A stretch of DNA of 64,000 bases from Rhodospirillales bacterium (GTDB lineage Bacteria > Pseudomonadota > Alphaproteobacteria > Micavibrionales > Micavibrionaceae). Under the pieces are notes generated by a model. The model was not told the DNA's origin. It made no database searches and was given only the letters and a program-made list of their open reading frames with translations. A program made the position numbers and the translations under genes. Of the stretch, positions 43,700-52,594 are shown piece by piece. The stretch covers positions 69,925 to 133,924 of the forward strand of contig JACKIP010000005.1 of the NCBI GenBank assembly GCA_020638395.1. The letters are read 5' to 3'. Position 1 is the first letter of the stretch. Each line of letters opens with the position of its first letter.

Positions 43700-44695
43700 T
43701 TATTGATTCGCCGCCGCCGCCGCTGCCGCACGCCGGAGACGGTCATTTACCGCAATGCCGATCCCGGTTTCCGGAATATTCATAACGGCAATCCCAGTAT
43801 GTTCCGGACGGTCCAGCTCCCGCAGAAATGCAAATAAATTTGCCGCCGCTTCGTGAAGATCCCCTTCCTTGCTCAGGTGGCGAATGCGTGTATCCGGCAA
43901 ATCGGCCGCGGCCCCGCCCCCGACAAGCCCCATGAATTTAACCGGACCAAATGCCAGCAACGCTTCTCCGGCTCTGACATCGACCGCATTCAGACGAACG
44001 GGAATGGAGGGCGCATAATGCCGCAGCGTTTGCCCCGGAGAGCGCGGGCGTTCGGTGGTTTCTATGTGATAGTCAATGGCAGGAATAATTTCCTTCAGAT
44101 CTTCTTTAACAATAAATCCGCTCCGCAAAATAGCGGGAGGAGTCTGCGATAAATCAACAACGGTTGATTCCAGACCCAGCGTACATTTCCCCGCCGCAAG
44201 AATCAAATCAACGCGATCTCCCAGACTTTCAATCACGTGAATCGGCGCTGTCGGGGATGGCTCTCCCGACCGATTGGCGGAGGGCGCAGCAATCGGCACC
44301 TCGGCCCGGCGCAACAGATCCTGCGCCACCGGATGGCGCGGAATACGCAGAGCAATCGTCTCCAGTCCCGCGGTGCACAGTTCTGCCACCGGGCTATTCT
44401 CCTTCTTCGGCAAAATCAGGGTTAACGGCCCCGGCCACAGCCTGTCCGCGACCCTCCGGGCAACCTCATCAAAAACCGCCAGCTCTTCTGCCATCTCCAG
44501 ATCCGGCACATGCACAATCAACGGATTAAAGGAGGGCCTGCCTTTGGCTGCAAATATTCTGGCGACGGCTTCTCCGTCCAGCGCATTCGCACCCAGCCCA
44601 TAGACCGTCTCGGTCGGGAAAGCGACGAGGCCGCCTTTCTGGATCAGCGCGGCAGCTTCGGTGATGGCATTAAGAGAGGCTTCTTTGATCTTCAT
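43700..44695 (-). CDS. sua5: Threonylcarbamoyl-AMP synthase (Sua5/TsaC type)
   Basis: 331 residues: the YrdC fold (about 1-205) with GGLVAFPTETVYGLGANA, KGRPSFNPLIVHV and APSANRSGEPSPT, then the C-terminal Sua5 domain (about 215-325), with PRSPGQTLRHYAP as linker. It makes threonylcarbamoyl-adenylate for t6A37 of tRNAs that read ANN codons. The long form with both domains is Sua5 type and not the short TsaC. Its start is 76 bases from the divergent transporter. Confidence 0.93.
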   Translation of the reverse strand: MKIKEASLNAITEAAALIQKGGLVAFPTETVYGLGANALDGEAVARIFAAKGRPSFNPLIVHVPDLEMAEELAVFDEVARRVADRLWPGPLTLILPKKENSPVAELCTAGLETIALRIPRHPVAQDLLRRAEVPIAAPSANRSGEPSPTAPIHVIESLGDRVDLILAAGKCTLGLESTVVDLSQTPPAILRSGFIVKEDLKEIIPAIDYHIETTERPRSPGQTLRHYAPSIPVRLNAVDVRAGEALLAFGPVKFMGLVGGGAAADLPDTRIRHLSKEGDLHEAAANLFAFLRELDRPEHTGIAVMNIPETGIGIAVNDRLRRAAAAAAANQ

Positions 44696-44771
44696 CCCCC
44701 CTATTTAAAAGATCTTGGCCGACAAGGCAAATTCAAGTTGCACCAATGCTGACTTTCAATAGAATAGCGGA

Positions 44772-45731
44772 ATGATTGTCGCCCTTCCCCTTGCCCTTAC
44801 GATTTTTGTCTGGAGCCTTTACCCGCTCTTGTCCGTCTGGGTTCTGGAGGAGGTTAATTCTTTTACCATGATGCTGCTGGTGCAGTTTTTTGCCTTTCAT
44901 GGCGCGTTGTTTTTTGCGCTGGTCTCGCTGATAAAGAACAAACAACTGAAATCTTATCTGCAACTACAGGTAAAACTGGGGAATGATGGATGGATTCTGG
45001 TCCTGGTTGCCGGAGCCTGCTCGGCGGCAACTCACATCTTTTTTATTTTCGCCCTGCAAATGGCCAACAAGAACGGGATTTCTCTGGTTTATGATGTCTG
45101 GCCGCTCTTTGCCCTGTTCTTTGCCCCGCACATGATCGACAAACAATGGAACAAAACCAACCCGAAAGACTATCTGATCGGACTGGTCGCACTTGGCGGC
45201 GTTGCCATGATTGTCCTGTCAGATGAAAACATTAACTGGTTCCACAATGAAACTTTAAGCTTTGAGACCATTATGGCGTACGGAATGGTTCTGCTGGCCA
45301 GCTATCTGGCGGCGGTCCTGAACCTGACGCGAACGCAATATTCCCGGAAGCTGGAGCAGGCCGGATTGGAAAACTCTTTCGCAGCCGTGTTCATCAGCGA
45401 AATGTTTGCGCGGTTTGTTGCGGTCGGATTTATTCTCCTGTGTATTTTCGGCGTTGGACTGGAAATCAATACGCCGACGGCACAGGATGTCGGCATTCTG
45501 TTTATAATCGGCGCGGGGATTTTCACGATTGGCGGGGCCGCCTTTACCTTTGCCCTGCTAAAAGCAAAAAACGCCAATATCAGCCTGTTTTTCTATATGG
45601 TACCGGTATTCGCGGTCTGCTGGCTGGTTGCTTTTGGGGAAAGCATCCTCACGCCCACCATGCTGACAGGCGGCGTTATTACCCTGTCGGCCTGCGCTTA
45701 TCTAATGTACCGGAATAAAAAAAGCTCCTGA
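44772..45731 (+). CDS. DMT superfamily (EamA) transporter
   Basis: 319 residues with about ten membrane helices in two EamA repeats. The first repeat has LVAGACSAATHIFFIFALQMAN and the second GAGIFTIGGAAFTFALLKAKNANISL. Drug/metabolite exporters of this type move amino acids, metabolites or drugs; the substrate is unknown here. AGCGGA lies before the ATG. Independent of pcm, which follows after 153 bases. Confidence 0.8.
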   Translation: MIVALPLALTIFVWSLYPLLSVWVLEEVNSFTMMLLVQFFAFHGALFFALVSLIKNKQLKSYLQLQVKLGNDGWILVLVAGACSAATHIFFIFALQMANKNGISLVYDVWPLFALFFAPHMIDKQWNKTNPKDYLIGLVALGGVAMIVLSDENINWFHNETLSFETIMAYGMVLLASYLAAVLNLTRTQYSRKLEQAGLENSFAAVFISEMFARFVAVGFILLCIFGVGLEINTPTAQDVGILFIIGAGIFTIGGAAFTFALLKAKNANISLFFYMVPVFAVCWLVAFGESILTPTMLTGGVITLSACAYLMYRNKKSS

Positions 45732-45884
45732 TTTGATTTTAGGGCTTAAATACAGATATACCCGGTTCAATTTTAGAAACAGGACAAACTCTTCAGATAA
45801 ATTTTATCTCAAGTCTGGCTATGAGTGGCAACATGGGATAAATATACATGAAGAAACACAAAATATTTTCCCAAGGAGTCCTGA

Positions 45885-46547
45885 ATGGATTTTAAAGCTG
45901 CACGCCGCGCAATGGTGGAGTCTCAACTGGCCACAAATAATGTGATTTCCGAATCTGTTCTGGATGCCATGGAAAAAGTCCCCCGCGAGTTTTTTGTCCC
46001 GGAACAAAAAGTCAATATTTCTTATCTGGATGAAGACATCGCGGTTGGCGATGGACGCTTTTTATTGGAGCCTATGGTATTTGCGCGCATGGTTCAGGCT
46101 TTGGAGCCGACCACCGGTGACGTCGTTCTGGATGTCGGCAGCGGTAGCGGATACAGCTCCGCCGTTCTGTCAATGATGTCACAGACAGTGGTCGCGGCGG
46201 AATCGTCAGAGAGCCTGATGACACACGCCCTGAGCACATGGAAAAAGCTGGCGATTTGTAATATCGCCGACATTCAGGGAGATATTCTGGCGAGCACCCC
46301 AGCACACGCGCCTTATGACATGATTCTTATAAATGGTGCCGTTGCGGAAATTCCGCAAGCTCTGGTGGATCAGTTACAGCCGGAAACCGGACGGATGGTT
46401 TGTGTACTAAGAACCAGCCCTATGACCAACGGGCAAGCCGTCCTGATTAAAAGATCCAAGGAAGGTCCGCCCTCCGTTCGCCCTCTATTTGATGCGAACA
46501 CGCCTTACATGTCGGAATTTGCTCCCAGAGAAAGGTTTTCATTTTGA
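45885..46547 (+). CDS. pcm: Protein-L-isoaspartate O-methyltransferase
   Basis: 220 residues. The N-terminal ARRAMVESQLATNNV and FVPE.. segment are the alphaproteobacterial PCMT type; the SAM motif is VLDVGSGSGYSSAVLS (about 83-98), followed by motif II region ILINGAVAEIPQALVDQL. It methylates isoaspartyl residues in damaged proteins; some members in this gene position may be diverged. SD AAGGAG eight bases before the ATG. The tolC start codon overlaps its end by four bases. Confidence 0.9.
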   Translation: MDFKAARRAMVESQLATNNVISESVLDAMEKVPREFFVPEQKVNISYLDEDIAVGDGRFLLEPMVFARMVQALEPTTGDVVLDVGSGSGYSSAVLSMMSQTVVAAESSESLMTHALSTWKKLAICNIADIQGDILASTPAHAPYDMILINGAVAEIPQALVDQLQPETGRMVCVLRTSPMTNGQAVLIKRSKEGPPSVRPLFDANTPYMSEFAPRERFSF

Positions 46548-47953
46548 AATCAGCCTGTTTGCTTCTGCTCCCGATTCTTTGCGCCGCCGTGGTGGTGCTC
46601 GGCCCGGATGCCTATGCCCAGAGCCAGACTGAAGCTGCCGGATCAAACACTCCGAATCTCCTAACTGCATCGGAAATGGACATGTCCGCCTCGACCTCAT
46701 CCCGGTCAACCACGCTGGAAGAGGTCCTCAGCAAAACCTATCTGTACAATCCCTCTCTACAAGCCGCCCGGGCAGCCTTGAAAACGACAGAAGAATCACT
46801 GCCACAGGCGCGGGCCGGCTGGAAACCAACCATTACAACATCGGCCGGAATTAGCGTCGCCAATATTGACGGCAGTGCGTTTGGTCCGGGGGATGGAACG
46901 ATTGAAAAAGACATTGGCATTGGCTTGTCTCAGCCTGTTTTTCGCGGCGGGCGCACCACGGCAGCGATCCGGACAGCCAAACATACAATTGAAGCCCAAA
47001 CGGCAGTTTTTAAACAGGCAGTACAGGATGTTCTGCTCTCGGCAACACAAGCCTATATGGATGTTCTGCGGGACCGCTCCTTGCTCCGGCTCAGTGAGAA
47101 AAATTACGAGGTTCTGTCGCGGCAGCTCGACGCCACGCGGCAACGCTACGATGTGGGAGAGCTGACCCTGACCGACGTCGCACAGGCAGAGGCCCGCCTG
47201 TCCGGAGCTGAAGCGGATCGAATCAATGTTGCAGGAACCCTGAAAATCACCCTCGCCAATTATGAAAGACTGGTGGGAGCCGCCGCGCCGGAAGTCCTGA
47301 TGTCTCCCGCAAAATTACCGGTTGTTCCGAATTCCCTCGAAGAAGCACAGGCGATTGCCGCCCATAATGCCCCGGCCATTGCCGAACTAACCGCCCGGCA
47401 CGCCGCGGCGGAACGTAACGTTGAAGAAGTTTTTGGAGAAGCCTTGCCGGAAGTCAGATTTTCTGCCGACTGGTCGAGAAGCTACGATCCTCAGCCGGGT
47501 ATAATTGATGAAAGCACAAATGCCAGCGCCGGCCTCACCGCCTCTATTCCCCTCTATCAGGGGGGAGCGGTTGCGTCCCGCATTCGGCAGTCGAAGCATC
47601 AGGCAAACCAGATCTATCTGGAAACTCTGGATGTCCGCACTCAGATTCAGGAACAGGTTGTGGCCGCCTGGGAGCAATTACAAACAGCCCACGCAGAAAT
47701 CAAAGCCCGCCAGAAACAGGTTGATTCGGCCAGAATCGCAAAAGAAGGGGTCTATCAGGAAGAACAATTGGGGATTCGGACGATTCTCGACACGCTGGAT
47801 GCCGATCAGGAGCTTTTGGATTCGGAAGTTTCCTACGTCAGTGCACAAAGAAACGAAATTGTCGCACGATTTGTTCTGGCGCGTGCCTTGGGGCAATTAA
47901 CCCCGGAAACATTAGGGTTAGAGTTGAATTTCTCTTCCTCCACAACGGAATAA
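46544..47953 (+). CDS. tolC: TolC family outer membrane protein
   Basis: 469 residues with signal peptide (1-25, ending DAYAQ), then the two OEP repeats: the first has LTEVLSKTYLYNPSLQAARAAL-like helices (TLEEVLSKTYLYNPS), and GIGLSQPVFRGGRTTAAIR; the second has LTASIPLYQGGAVASRIRQSK. It starts at TTG within the pcm stop (TTGA). The pcm-tolC-popZ order is conserved in alphaproteobacteria; this is the housekeeping TolC, distinct from the type I operon's at 18.7 kb. Confidence 0.92.
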   Translation: MKSACLLLLPILCAAVVVLGPDAYAQSQTEAAGSNTPNLLTASEMDMSASTSSRSTTLEEVLSKTYLYNPSLQAARAALKTTEESLPQARAGWKPTITTSAGISVANIDGSAFGPGDGTIEKDIGIGLSQPVFRGGRTTAAIRTAKHTIEAQTAVFKQAVQDVLLSATQAYMDVLRDRSLLRLSEKNYEVLSRQLDATRQRYDVGELTLTDVAQAEARLSGAEADRINVAGTLKITLANYERLVGAAAPEVLMSPAKLPVVPNSLEEAQAIAAHNAPAIAELTARHAAAERNVEEVFGEALPEVRFSADWSRSYDPQPGIIDESTNASAGLTASIPLYQGGAVASRIRQSKHQANQIYLETLDVRTQIQEQVVAAWEQLQTAHAEIKARQKQVDSARIAKEGVYQEEQLGIRTILDTLDADQELLDSEVSYVSAQRNEIVARFVLARALGQLTPETLGLELNFSSSTTE

Positions 47954-47972
47954 TCCGCTCCCCCCATTCATT

Positions 47973-47995
47973 TTATCCACAGTCTTTGTGGATAC
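47973..47995. promoter_or_regulatory. Inverted pair of DnaA-box-like sites upstream of popZ
   Basis: TTATCCACA (47973-47981), a perfect DnaA-box consensus, faces TGTGGATAC (47987-47995), whose complement GTATCCACA differs at one base. The two form an 8-bp inverted repeat with a five-base loop. They lie 98 bases before the popZ start, just after tolC. No T-run follows, so a tolC terminator role is less likely. Confidence 0.5.
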
Positions 47996-48032
47996 ATCTG
48001 GGGATCAATGACATTCCTCCTTTGACAAGCGT

Positions 48033-48061
48033 TTGACAATATTGGAAACTGTAAACATAAA
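48033..48061 (+). promoter_or_regulatory. Candidate promoter of popZ
   Basis: TTGACA (48033-48038), 17 bases, then CATAAA (48056-48061), a 6/6 and a 4/6 match. A second TTGACA lies at 48022-48027. The ATG at 48094 is about 26 bases after the predicted start. Confidence 0.5.
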
Positions 48062-48093
48062 TATCTTGTTCAATCCATCAATCGAATCTGTTT

Positions 48094-48768
48094 ATGTCCG
48101 ACAACGCACAGGAAAAAGATCCGTCCATCGAAGAAATACTTGCCTCTATACGGCAGATTATCTCGGATGACGAAGAGGAAGCCGCCAGCTCTGACGCTGA
48201 TGCGGAGGAAGAGTCTGCGGAAGCAGAACTCGACTCGCAGGATGATATCGATGCTTTGTTCGATGAACAGCCGGAAGAGCCTTCGGCCCCAGAGGAAGAA
48301 GACGTTCTGGAATTAACCCAGAAAATCGAAGAAGATGACTCTCTGAGCAACACGGCTGAGGCAGAAGATGACAATTTGCTTGTTGATCTTGCCGATACGG
48401 AAGTCTCGGAACCGGAGCCAGAACCTGCACCGCCGCCCCCTCCCCCTGTCGTGGAAGAAAAACCGGCGCCACCTCCTCCCGCCCCTCCTGCGCCACCACC
48501 AGCTCCGGAACCGGCACCCGCTATAGAAAGTGTGGACGCTCAGATTTTGGGAGAAACAGCGTCGGCCGCAGCCTTCGCAGGATTCAGCAAGCTCGCACGT
48601 GAAATTCAAATCAATCACAATTACAAAAGTCTGACTTTGGAAGATATCGTCCGTAGCCAGCTGGACCCTATGCTTCGGGACTGGCTGGATAAAAACCTCC
48701 CCGCCATGATCGAAACACTTGTCCGGGAAGAGCTGGACAAAATCGCGAAAAAAGTCACCGGGGACTAA
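48094..48768 (+). CDS. popZ: Polar organising protein PopZ (DUF2497)
   Basis: 224 residues in the PopZ plan: N-terminal helix KDPSIEEILASIRQIISDDE (9-28), an acidic, Pro-rich disordered middle (about 30-145, with runs of Pro and Glu), and C-terminal oligomerisation helices with LTLEDIVRSQLDPMLRDWLDKNLPAMIETLVREELDKI in two pieces (about 180-218). PopZ makes a condensate at the cell pole that anchors the ParB-parS complex and polar signalling proteins. In many alphaproteobacteria valS follows; here a chemoreceptor gene does. Confidence 0.93.
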   Translation: MSDNAQEKDPSIEEILASIRQIISDDEEEAASSDADAEEESAEAELDSQDDIDALFDEQPEEPSAPEEEDVLELTQKIEEDDSLSNTAEAEDDNLLVDLADTEVSEPEPEPAPPPPPPVVEEKPAPPPPAPPAPPPAPEPAPAIESVDAQILGETASAAAFAGFSKLAREIQINHNYKSLTLEDIVRSQLDPMLRDWLDKNLPAMIETLVREELDKIAKKVTGD

Positions 48769-48790
48769 AAAAGTCCGGGTCTTTTATTTA
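48757..48790 (+). terminator. Probable terminator of popZ
   Basis: GGACT (48762-48766) pairs with AGTCC (48772-48776) over a five-base loop, extended by ACC/GGT with a mismatch, then CTTTTATTTAT. It overlaps the stop codon. The short stem makes this a weak call. Confidence 0.4.
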
Positions 48791-48963
48791 TAGCTCTATG
48801 TTAGCCTGAATGCGGGATCTTGGAGATTGTGGTTTTTACTTGCCCTATTTCTGGTCAAGACAACCCTAATGAATACAGAAGTATTTCCCTAAGTTTTCTT
48901 TAATCATTCCGTTCATATATTTTACAATCATACACTGAAAAATATCTTATCAGGTGAGTCCAT

Positions 48964-50751
48964 ATGCGCGCTTTTTCTTCCACACGATCTAAAATTTATC
49001 TTGCTGTTTTGATCCCGCTAATCGCGGTTTTGTGGCAGGGAGGCGAACGAATACTGTCCGACTATACCACATTGAAAGAATATGAATCGACCTCTGGCAC
49101 GATCCTCCGGACCCAGAAAATATCAGCTCTGATCCACGAGCTTCAAATTGAGCGCGGACTAACCGCACAAATGATTTCCTCCGGGCACAAAAAAAATGCC
49201 ATAGAAAGCTTGCAGGAACAGTACCTCCGGACGAATCAGGCCAGACAGGAAGCCGATTACCCGCAGGATACCCTGCAAATGTTGCGGTCCGCTGCTGCAG
49301 ATCCGGATGTTCTGGCATCGGATGCGATCGCTCAGTATGCTCAAGAAGTCTCGGATTTAATGCAAAGCATTGAGCAACAATACATACAGATCTCCTCTCC
49401 AGACCTTCGCCAACATCTGATGGCCACATTATTTCTGGCGCTGGCAAAAGAGAATGCCGGGCTTGAGCGAGCCTATGGCAGCATCCTGCTAAATGAGGCC
49501 GCTATAGGAAAATTCTCCGAAAATATCCACCATCTCTATCTCTCACAACTTTCCATTCAAAGCGCTTACCTGCGGGAATTTAAGACTCTTGCAATAAAAG
49601 ATCAGATGACTCTGGCAAATTTCCTCCTCGCAGAAAAAGACTCGTTCCCCAAGCTCCTGAAAGCCAGACATATCATGATGGAATTGATGGATACGGAACA
49701 GACCATGGGCCTCACCACGACCACATGGTTTTCTTTGACCAGCGAGCGTATCAATAAAATAAACCAGTCTCTGATGGATCTTGATCGCAATGCGCTGGCA
49801 AAAGCCCGCAACCTCTATCAGACATTTTATCAAAAAATGATCATGTTTATTGGCAGCTATGCCGCGCTCTTCCTGATATCCACCGGAATTGTCCTGTCTC
49901 TGGCCCGCGATATCAACCGCCAACAACAAAGAGTTATGAGCTGCGTCAAACAAATGGAAGAAGGCAACTTCAATCTCAATCTGCCGGAAAAGCTTCTCAA
50001 ATCCCAAACAGAAGCCGGACAAATGTTTTTATCTCTGGATAACTTTGCCAAGCGCTTTCAGGAAGCCCGGCGCATGGAACAGGAAAAAACCATGCAGCAG
50101 GCCGCCTATTTGGAACAAATGGAAAAAGACAAGGAAAAATCAAAACGCAACAACCGGGAGCTACAAAATATTTTTCACAGCATTGACGCGATATCGGCCG
50201 CAACCGAAGAAATTGAAGCCTCAATTAAAGATATATCCACGCGCATCGACAGCCAGTCCACAACGACCTCGCAAGCAAATAGCTCTATTGATCGCGGCGC
50301 ACAGGATGTTGGCGCTCTGGTTGAAAATGTTCACGCCATTTCTGCCATTCTTGAACTCATAGAAAAAATTGCGGAACAAACCAATCTGCTGGCCCTGAAT
50401 GCCACAATCGAAGCAGCTCGTGCCGGAGATGCCGGGAAAGGCTTTGCCGTCGTTGCCGGAGAGGTCAAAAGTCTGGCGGCACAGACCGCGGACGCCACCG
50501 AACAGGTCCGCAAAAATATGGAAGCCATCCAGCAAAGCTCCTCCGAAACGGTGGGAAGTATCGGCGATGTTCAACATAAGATTGTAGAGATTAACACAAC
50601 CTCCAAAGATATCGCCGAAGCCATCCAGCAACAGGTCGAGGCCATTCAGGAATTGAATAAAAATATTATGCAGGCCTCAAACAGTGCCAAAGAAATATCA
50701 CAAGCCATCGACCACTCCACGGCAAGTACCTACCAGGATCAGGCCGCATGA
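48964..50751 (+). CDS. Methyl-accepting chemotaxis protein with NIT sensor domain
   Basis: 595 residues. Membrane helix 1 (about 9-25), a periplasmic all-helical NIT (nitrate/nitrite-sensing) domain (about 45-285, with KISALIHELQIERGLTAQMI), membrane helix 2 (about 297-318), a short HAMP-like stretch, and a cytoplasmic signalling coil with the hairpin tip EKIAEQTNLLALNATIEAAR. The tail ends without a CheR pentapeptide. NIT domains bind nitrate or related ligands in known members. It converges on the acyl-CoA dehydrogenase, 11 bases away. Confidence 0.88.
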   Translation: MRAFSSTRSKIYLAVLIPLIAVLWQGGERILSDYTTLKEYESTSGTILRTQKISALIHELQIERGLTAQMISSGHKKNAIESLQEQYLRTNQARQEADYPQDTLQMLRSAAADPDVLASDAIAQYAQEVSDLMQSIEQQYIQISSPDLRQHLMATLFLALAKENAGLERAYGSILLNEAAIGKFSENIHHLYLSQLSIQSAYLREFKTLAIKDQMTLANFLLAEKDSFPKLLKARHIMMELMDTEQTMGLTTTTWFSLTSERINKINQSLMDLDRNALAKARNLYQTFYQKMIMFIGSYAALFLISTGIVLSLARDINRQQQRVMSCVKQMEEGNFNLNLPEKLLKSQTEAGQMFLSLDNFAKRFQEARRMEQEKTMQQAAYLEQMEKDKEKSKRNNRELQNIFHSIDAISAATEEIEASIKDISTRIDSQSTTTSQANSSIDRGAQDVGALVENVHAISAILELIEKIAEQTNLLALNATIEAARAGDAGKGFAVVAGEVKSLAAQTADATEQVRKNMEAIQQSSSETVGSIGDVQHKIVEINTTSKDIAEAIQQQVEAIQELNKNIMQASNSAKEISQAIDHSTASTYQDQAA

Positions 50752-50762
50752 TTTACAACGCT

Positions 50763-52400
50763 CTAAAAACCATTCCGCACGACCGTCAGGAACATGGTGG
50801 CTCTGGGAAAAAGATGCGTAAAGAAAAATTCCGGTAAAATGCCTGCGTCCCCGTCGCCTTGTGCGTTTTTAATCCGGATCATTAAGTCCGCCGCTTTCAG
50901 ATATGCCAGACCATTCAAAAGAGGCACTGCGATAAAGGACAGTTGTTCCGGGTCTTTTTCTGACAGGATACGCTCCAGAACCTCTTCACATAGTGTCATG
51001 GTCACCTCTGTGTCCGGCGCGTGTATCAGTACAGATTTCATTCCGGCATAAAGACTCCTCATGGTATTCCCCTCATCACGCAAAATTTTACGGAAGAGCA
51101 GATCATTCGCCTGAATGCCGTTCGTGCCTTCGTAAATCGGCAGAATACGTGCATCCCGGTAATATTGCGCCGCGCCGGTTTCTTCGATAAATCCCATACC
51201 ACCATGAACCTGCACCCCGATCGACGCAACTTCACAGGCCATATCCGTACACCAGGATTTCACAATCGGAGTCAGAAGCTCCCCCGTCATTCGCGCAGAC
51301 TCATCCCCTGCCCGCGCTTTGTCCAGCAAAACAGCCGCTTCATACGCCATCGCCCGCCCGGCCATCGTCAAAGATTTCATCGTCAACAGCATCCGCTGCA
51401 CATCCGGGTGCCGGTCAATTGTGAGGGGAGCACCACTCACCGGATCTTTTCCCTGAATGCGTTCTGCGGCAAACTGTGCGGCTTTCTGGGTTGCGCGTTC
51501 CGCCAGAGCCACGCCCTGTAACCCGACCGACAAGCGGGCATTATTCATCATGGTGAACATATATTTGATCCCCTGATGCGCTGTCCCGACCAGATATCCT
51601 GTTGCCCCGCCCGTTTCCCCGAACTGCATCGTACAGGTGGGAGAAGCATGAATTCCCAGCTTATGCTCCAACCCCGTGCAGACAAGATCGTTGCGCGTGC
51701 CGTCTTCCAGAAATTTCGGCACGATAAACAAGGAAATTCCCTTCACCCCCTCCGGCGCGTCCGGCAAGCGGGCCAGCACCAGATGAATAATATTTTCCGA
51801 CAGATCATGTTCCCCATAGGTGATAAATATTTTCTGTCCGAAAATTTTGTAGCTGCCGTCAGTCTGAGGTTCTGCCCGGCTTTTCACCGCGGCCAGATCG
51901 GACCCAGCTTGCGGCTCGGTCAAGTTCATAGTCCCCGTCCATTCCCCGCTAATCAGCTTTGGAAGATAAAAGCTTTTTTGCTCTGGCGAGCCATGCTCCA
52001 GAATCGCGTCAACCGCCCCCTGATTGAGCAGCGGGCACAATCCGAATGACAGATTTGCGCCTTGCCACATTTCCTGCACAGGAAACGCCAGTGCCCACGG
52101 AAGTTCCTGTCCGCCAAATTCTTCCGGAAACGGCACCGCATTCCAGCCCCCGTCACGATATTGCGCATAAGCGTCTTTGAATCCGGGGGCGGTCGTAACC
52201 GTTCCATCCTCCAGCTTCGCCCCAAGATGATCTCCTGTTTGATTAAGGGGGGCCAGAACCTCGGATGCCAATCGCGCCGCCTCCTCCAGAATAGCCGTAA
52301 CAGTGTCTAGATCCAGCACCGCCGCCTGTGGAAGGCTCTGATACTCCAGCACATGTTCAAGAAGAAATCGAATATCGGAGACAGGGGGGGCATAAGTCAT
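50763..52400 (-). CDS. Acyl-CoA dehydrogenase
   Basis: 545 residues, flavin-dependent. Middle-domain motif TMNLTEPQAGSDLAAVKSRAE and the FAD/substrate part with LEHKLGIHASPTCTMQF are visible; the catalytic Glu lies in ILPIYEGTNGIQANDLL, followed by a C-terminal extension of the type seen in the roughly 590-residue 'AidB/ACDH C-terminal' group. Chain-length preference unknown. Minus strand, independent of clpP, with an R2-type repeat between them. Confidence 0.88.
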   Translation of the reverse strand: MTYAPPVSDIRFLLEHVLEYQSLPQAAVLDLDTVTAILEEAARLASEVLAPLNQTGDHLGAKLEDGTVTTAPGFKDAYAQYRDGGWNAVPFPEEFGGQELPWALAFPVQEMWQGANLSFGLCPLLNQGAVDAILEHGSPEQKSFYLPKLISGEWTGTMNLTEPQAGSDLAAVKSRAEPQTDGSYKIFGQKIFITYGEHDLSENIIHLVLARLPDAPEGVKGISLFIVPKFLEDGTRNDLVCTGLEHKLGIHASPTCTMQFGETGGATGYLVGTAHQGIKYMFTMMNNARLSVGLQGVALAERATQKAAQFAAERIQGKDPVSGAPLTIDRHPDVQRMLLTMKSLTMAGRAMAYEAAVLLDKARAGDESARMTGELLTPIVKSWCTDMACEVASIGVQVHGGMGFIEETGAAQYYRDARILPIYEGTNGIQANDLLFRKILRDEGNTMRSLYAGMKSVLIHAPDTEVTMTLCEEVLERILSEKDPEQLSFIAVPLLNGLAYLKAADLMIRIKNAQGDGDAGILPEFFFTHLFPRATMFLTVVRNGF

Positions 52401-52451
52401 GGCATCAGTCCTGTTTTTCTTCTTTAGAGCGTTGATCGTTTCGCCTGAATT

Positions 52452-52550
52452 GCATCGCCGCGCTCTGAGCGCAGCAAAGAATCTTTTTTATCAATAAGTT
52501 AACATCCTTCGCCTATGGCTCAGGATGACGAGTCCTAAGCTTTTTCAGCA
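52452..52550. repeat. R2-type repeat between acyl-CoA dehydrogenase and clpP
   Basis: CGCTCTGAGCGCAGCAAAGA, with ATCTT after it, faces ACATCCTTCGCCTATGGCTC and AGGATGACG, the usual R2 inverted pair. It lies in the 194-base space between the start of the acyl-CoA dehydrogenase gene and the end of clpP. Confidence 0.6.
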
Positions 52551-52594
52551 AACTGCCAGATGCCCCTTATCAGAAAGGGGACATCGCAGAGCCA

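Noticed and set aside
45733..45945. Small gene upstream of pcm
   Set aside because: No SD, and it overlaps the pcm start in another frame; the SD there clearly serves pcm.
47973..47995. Replication origin
   Set aside because: Two DnaA-box-like sites alone, without an A/T-rich unwinding region or origin genes (dnaA, hemE, parAB), are not enough.
52560..52584. Terminator of clpP
   Set aside because: ATG(T)CCCCTT/AAGGGGCAT forms a stem but no T-run follows on the minus strand.
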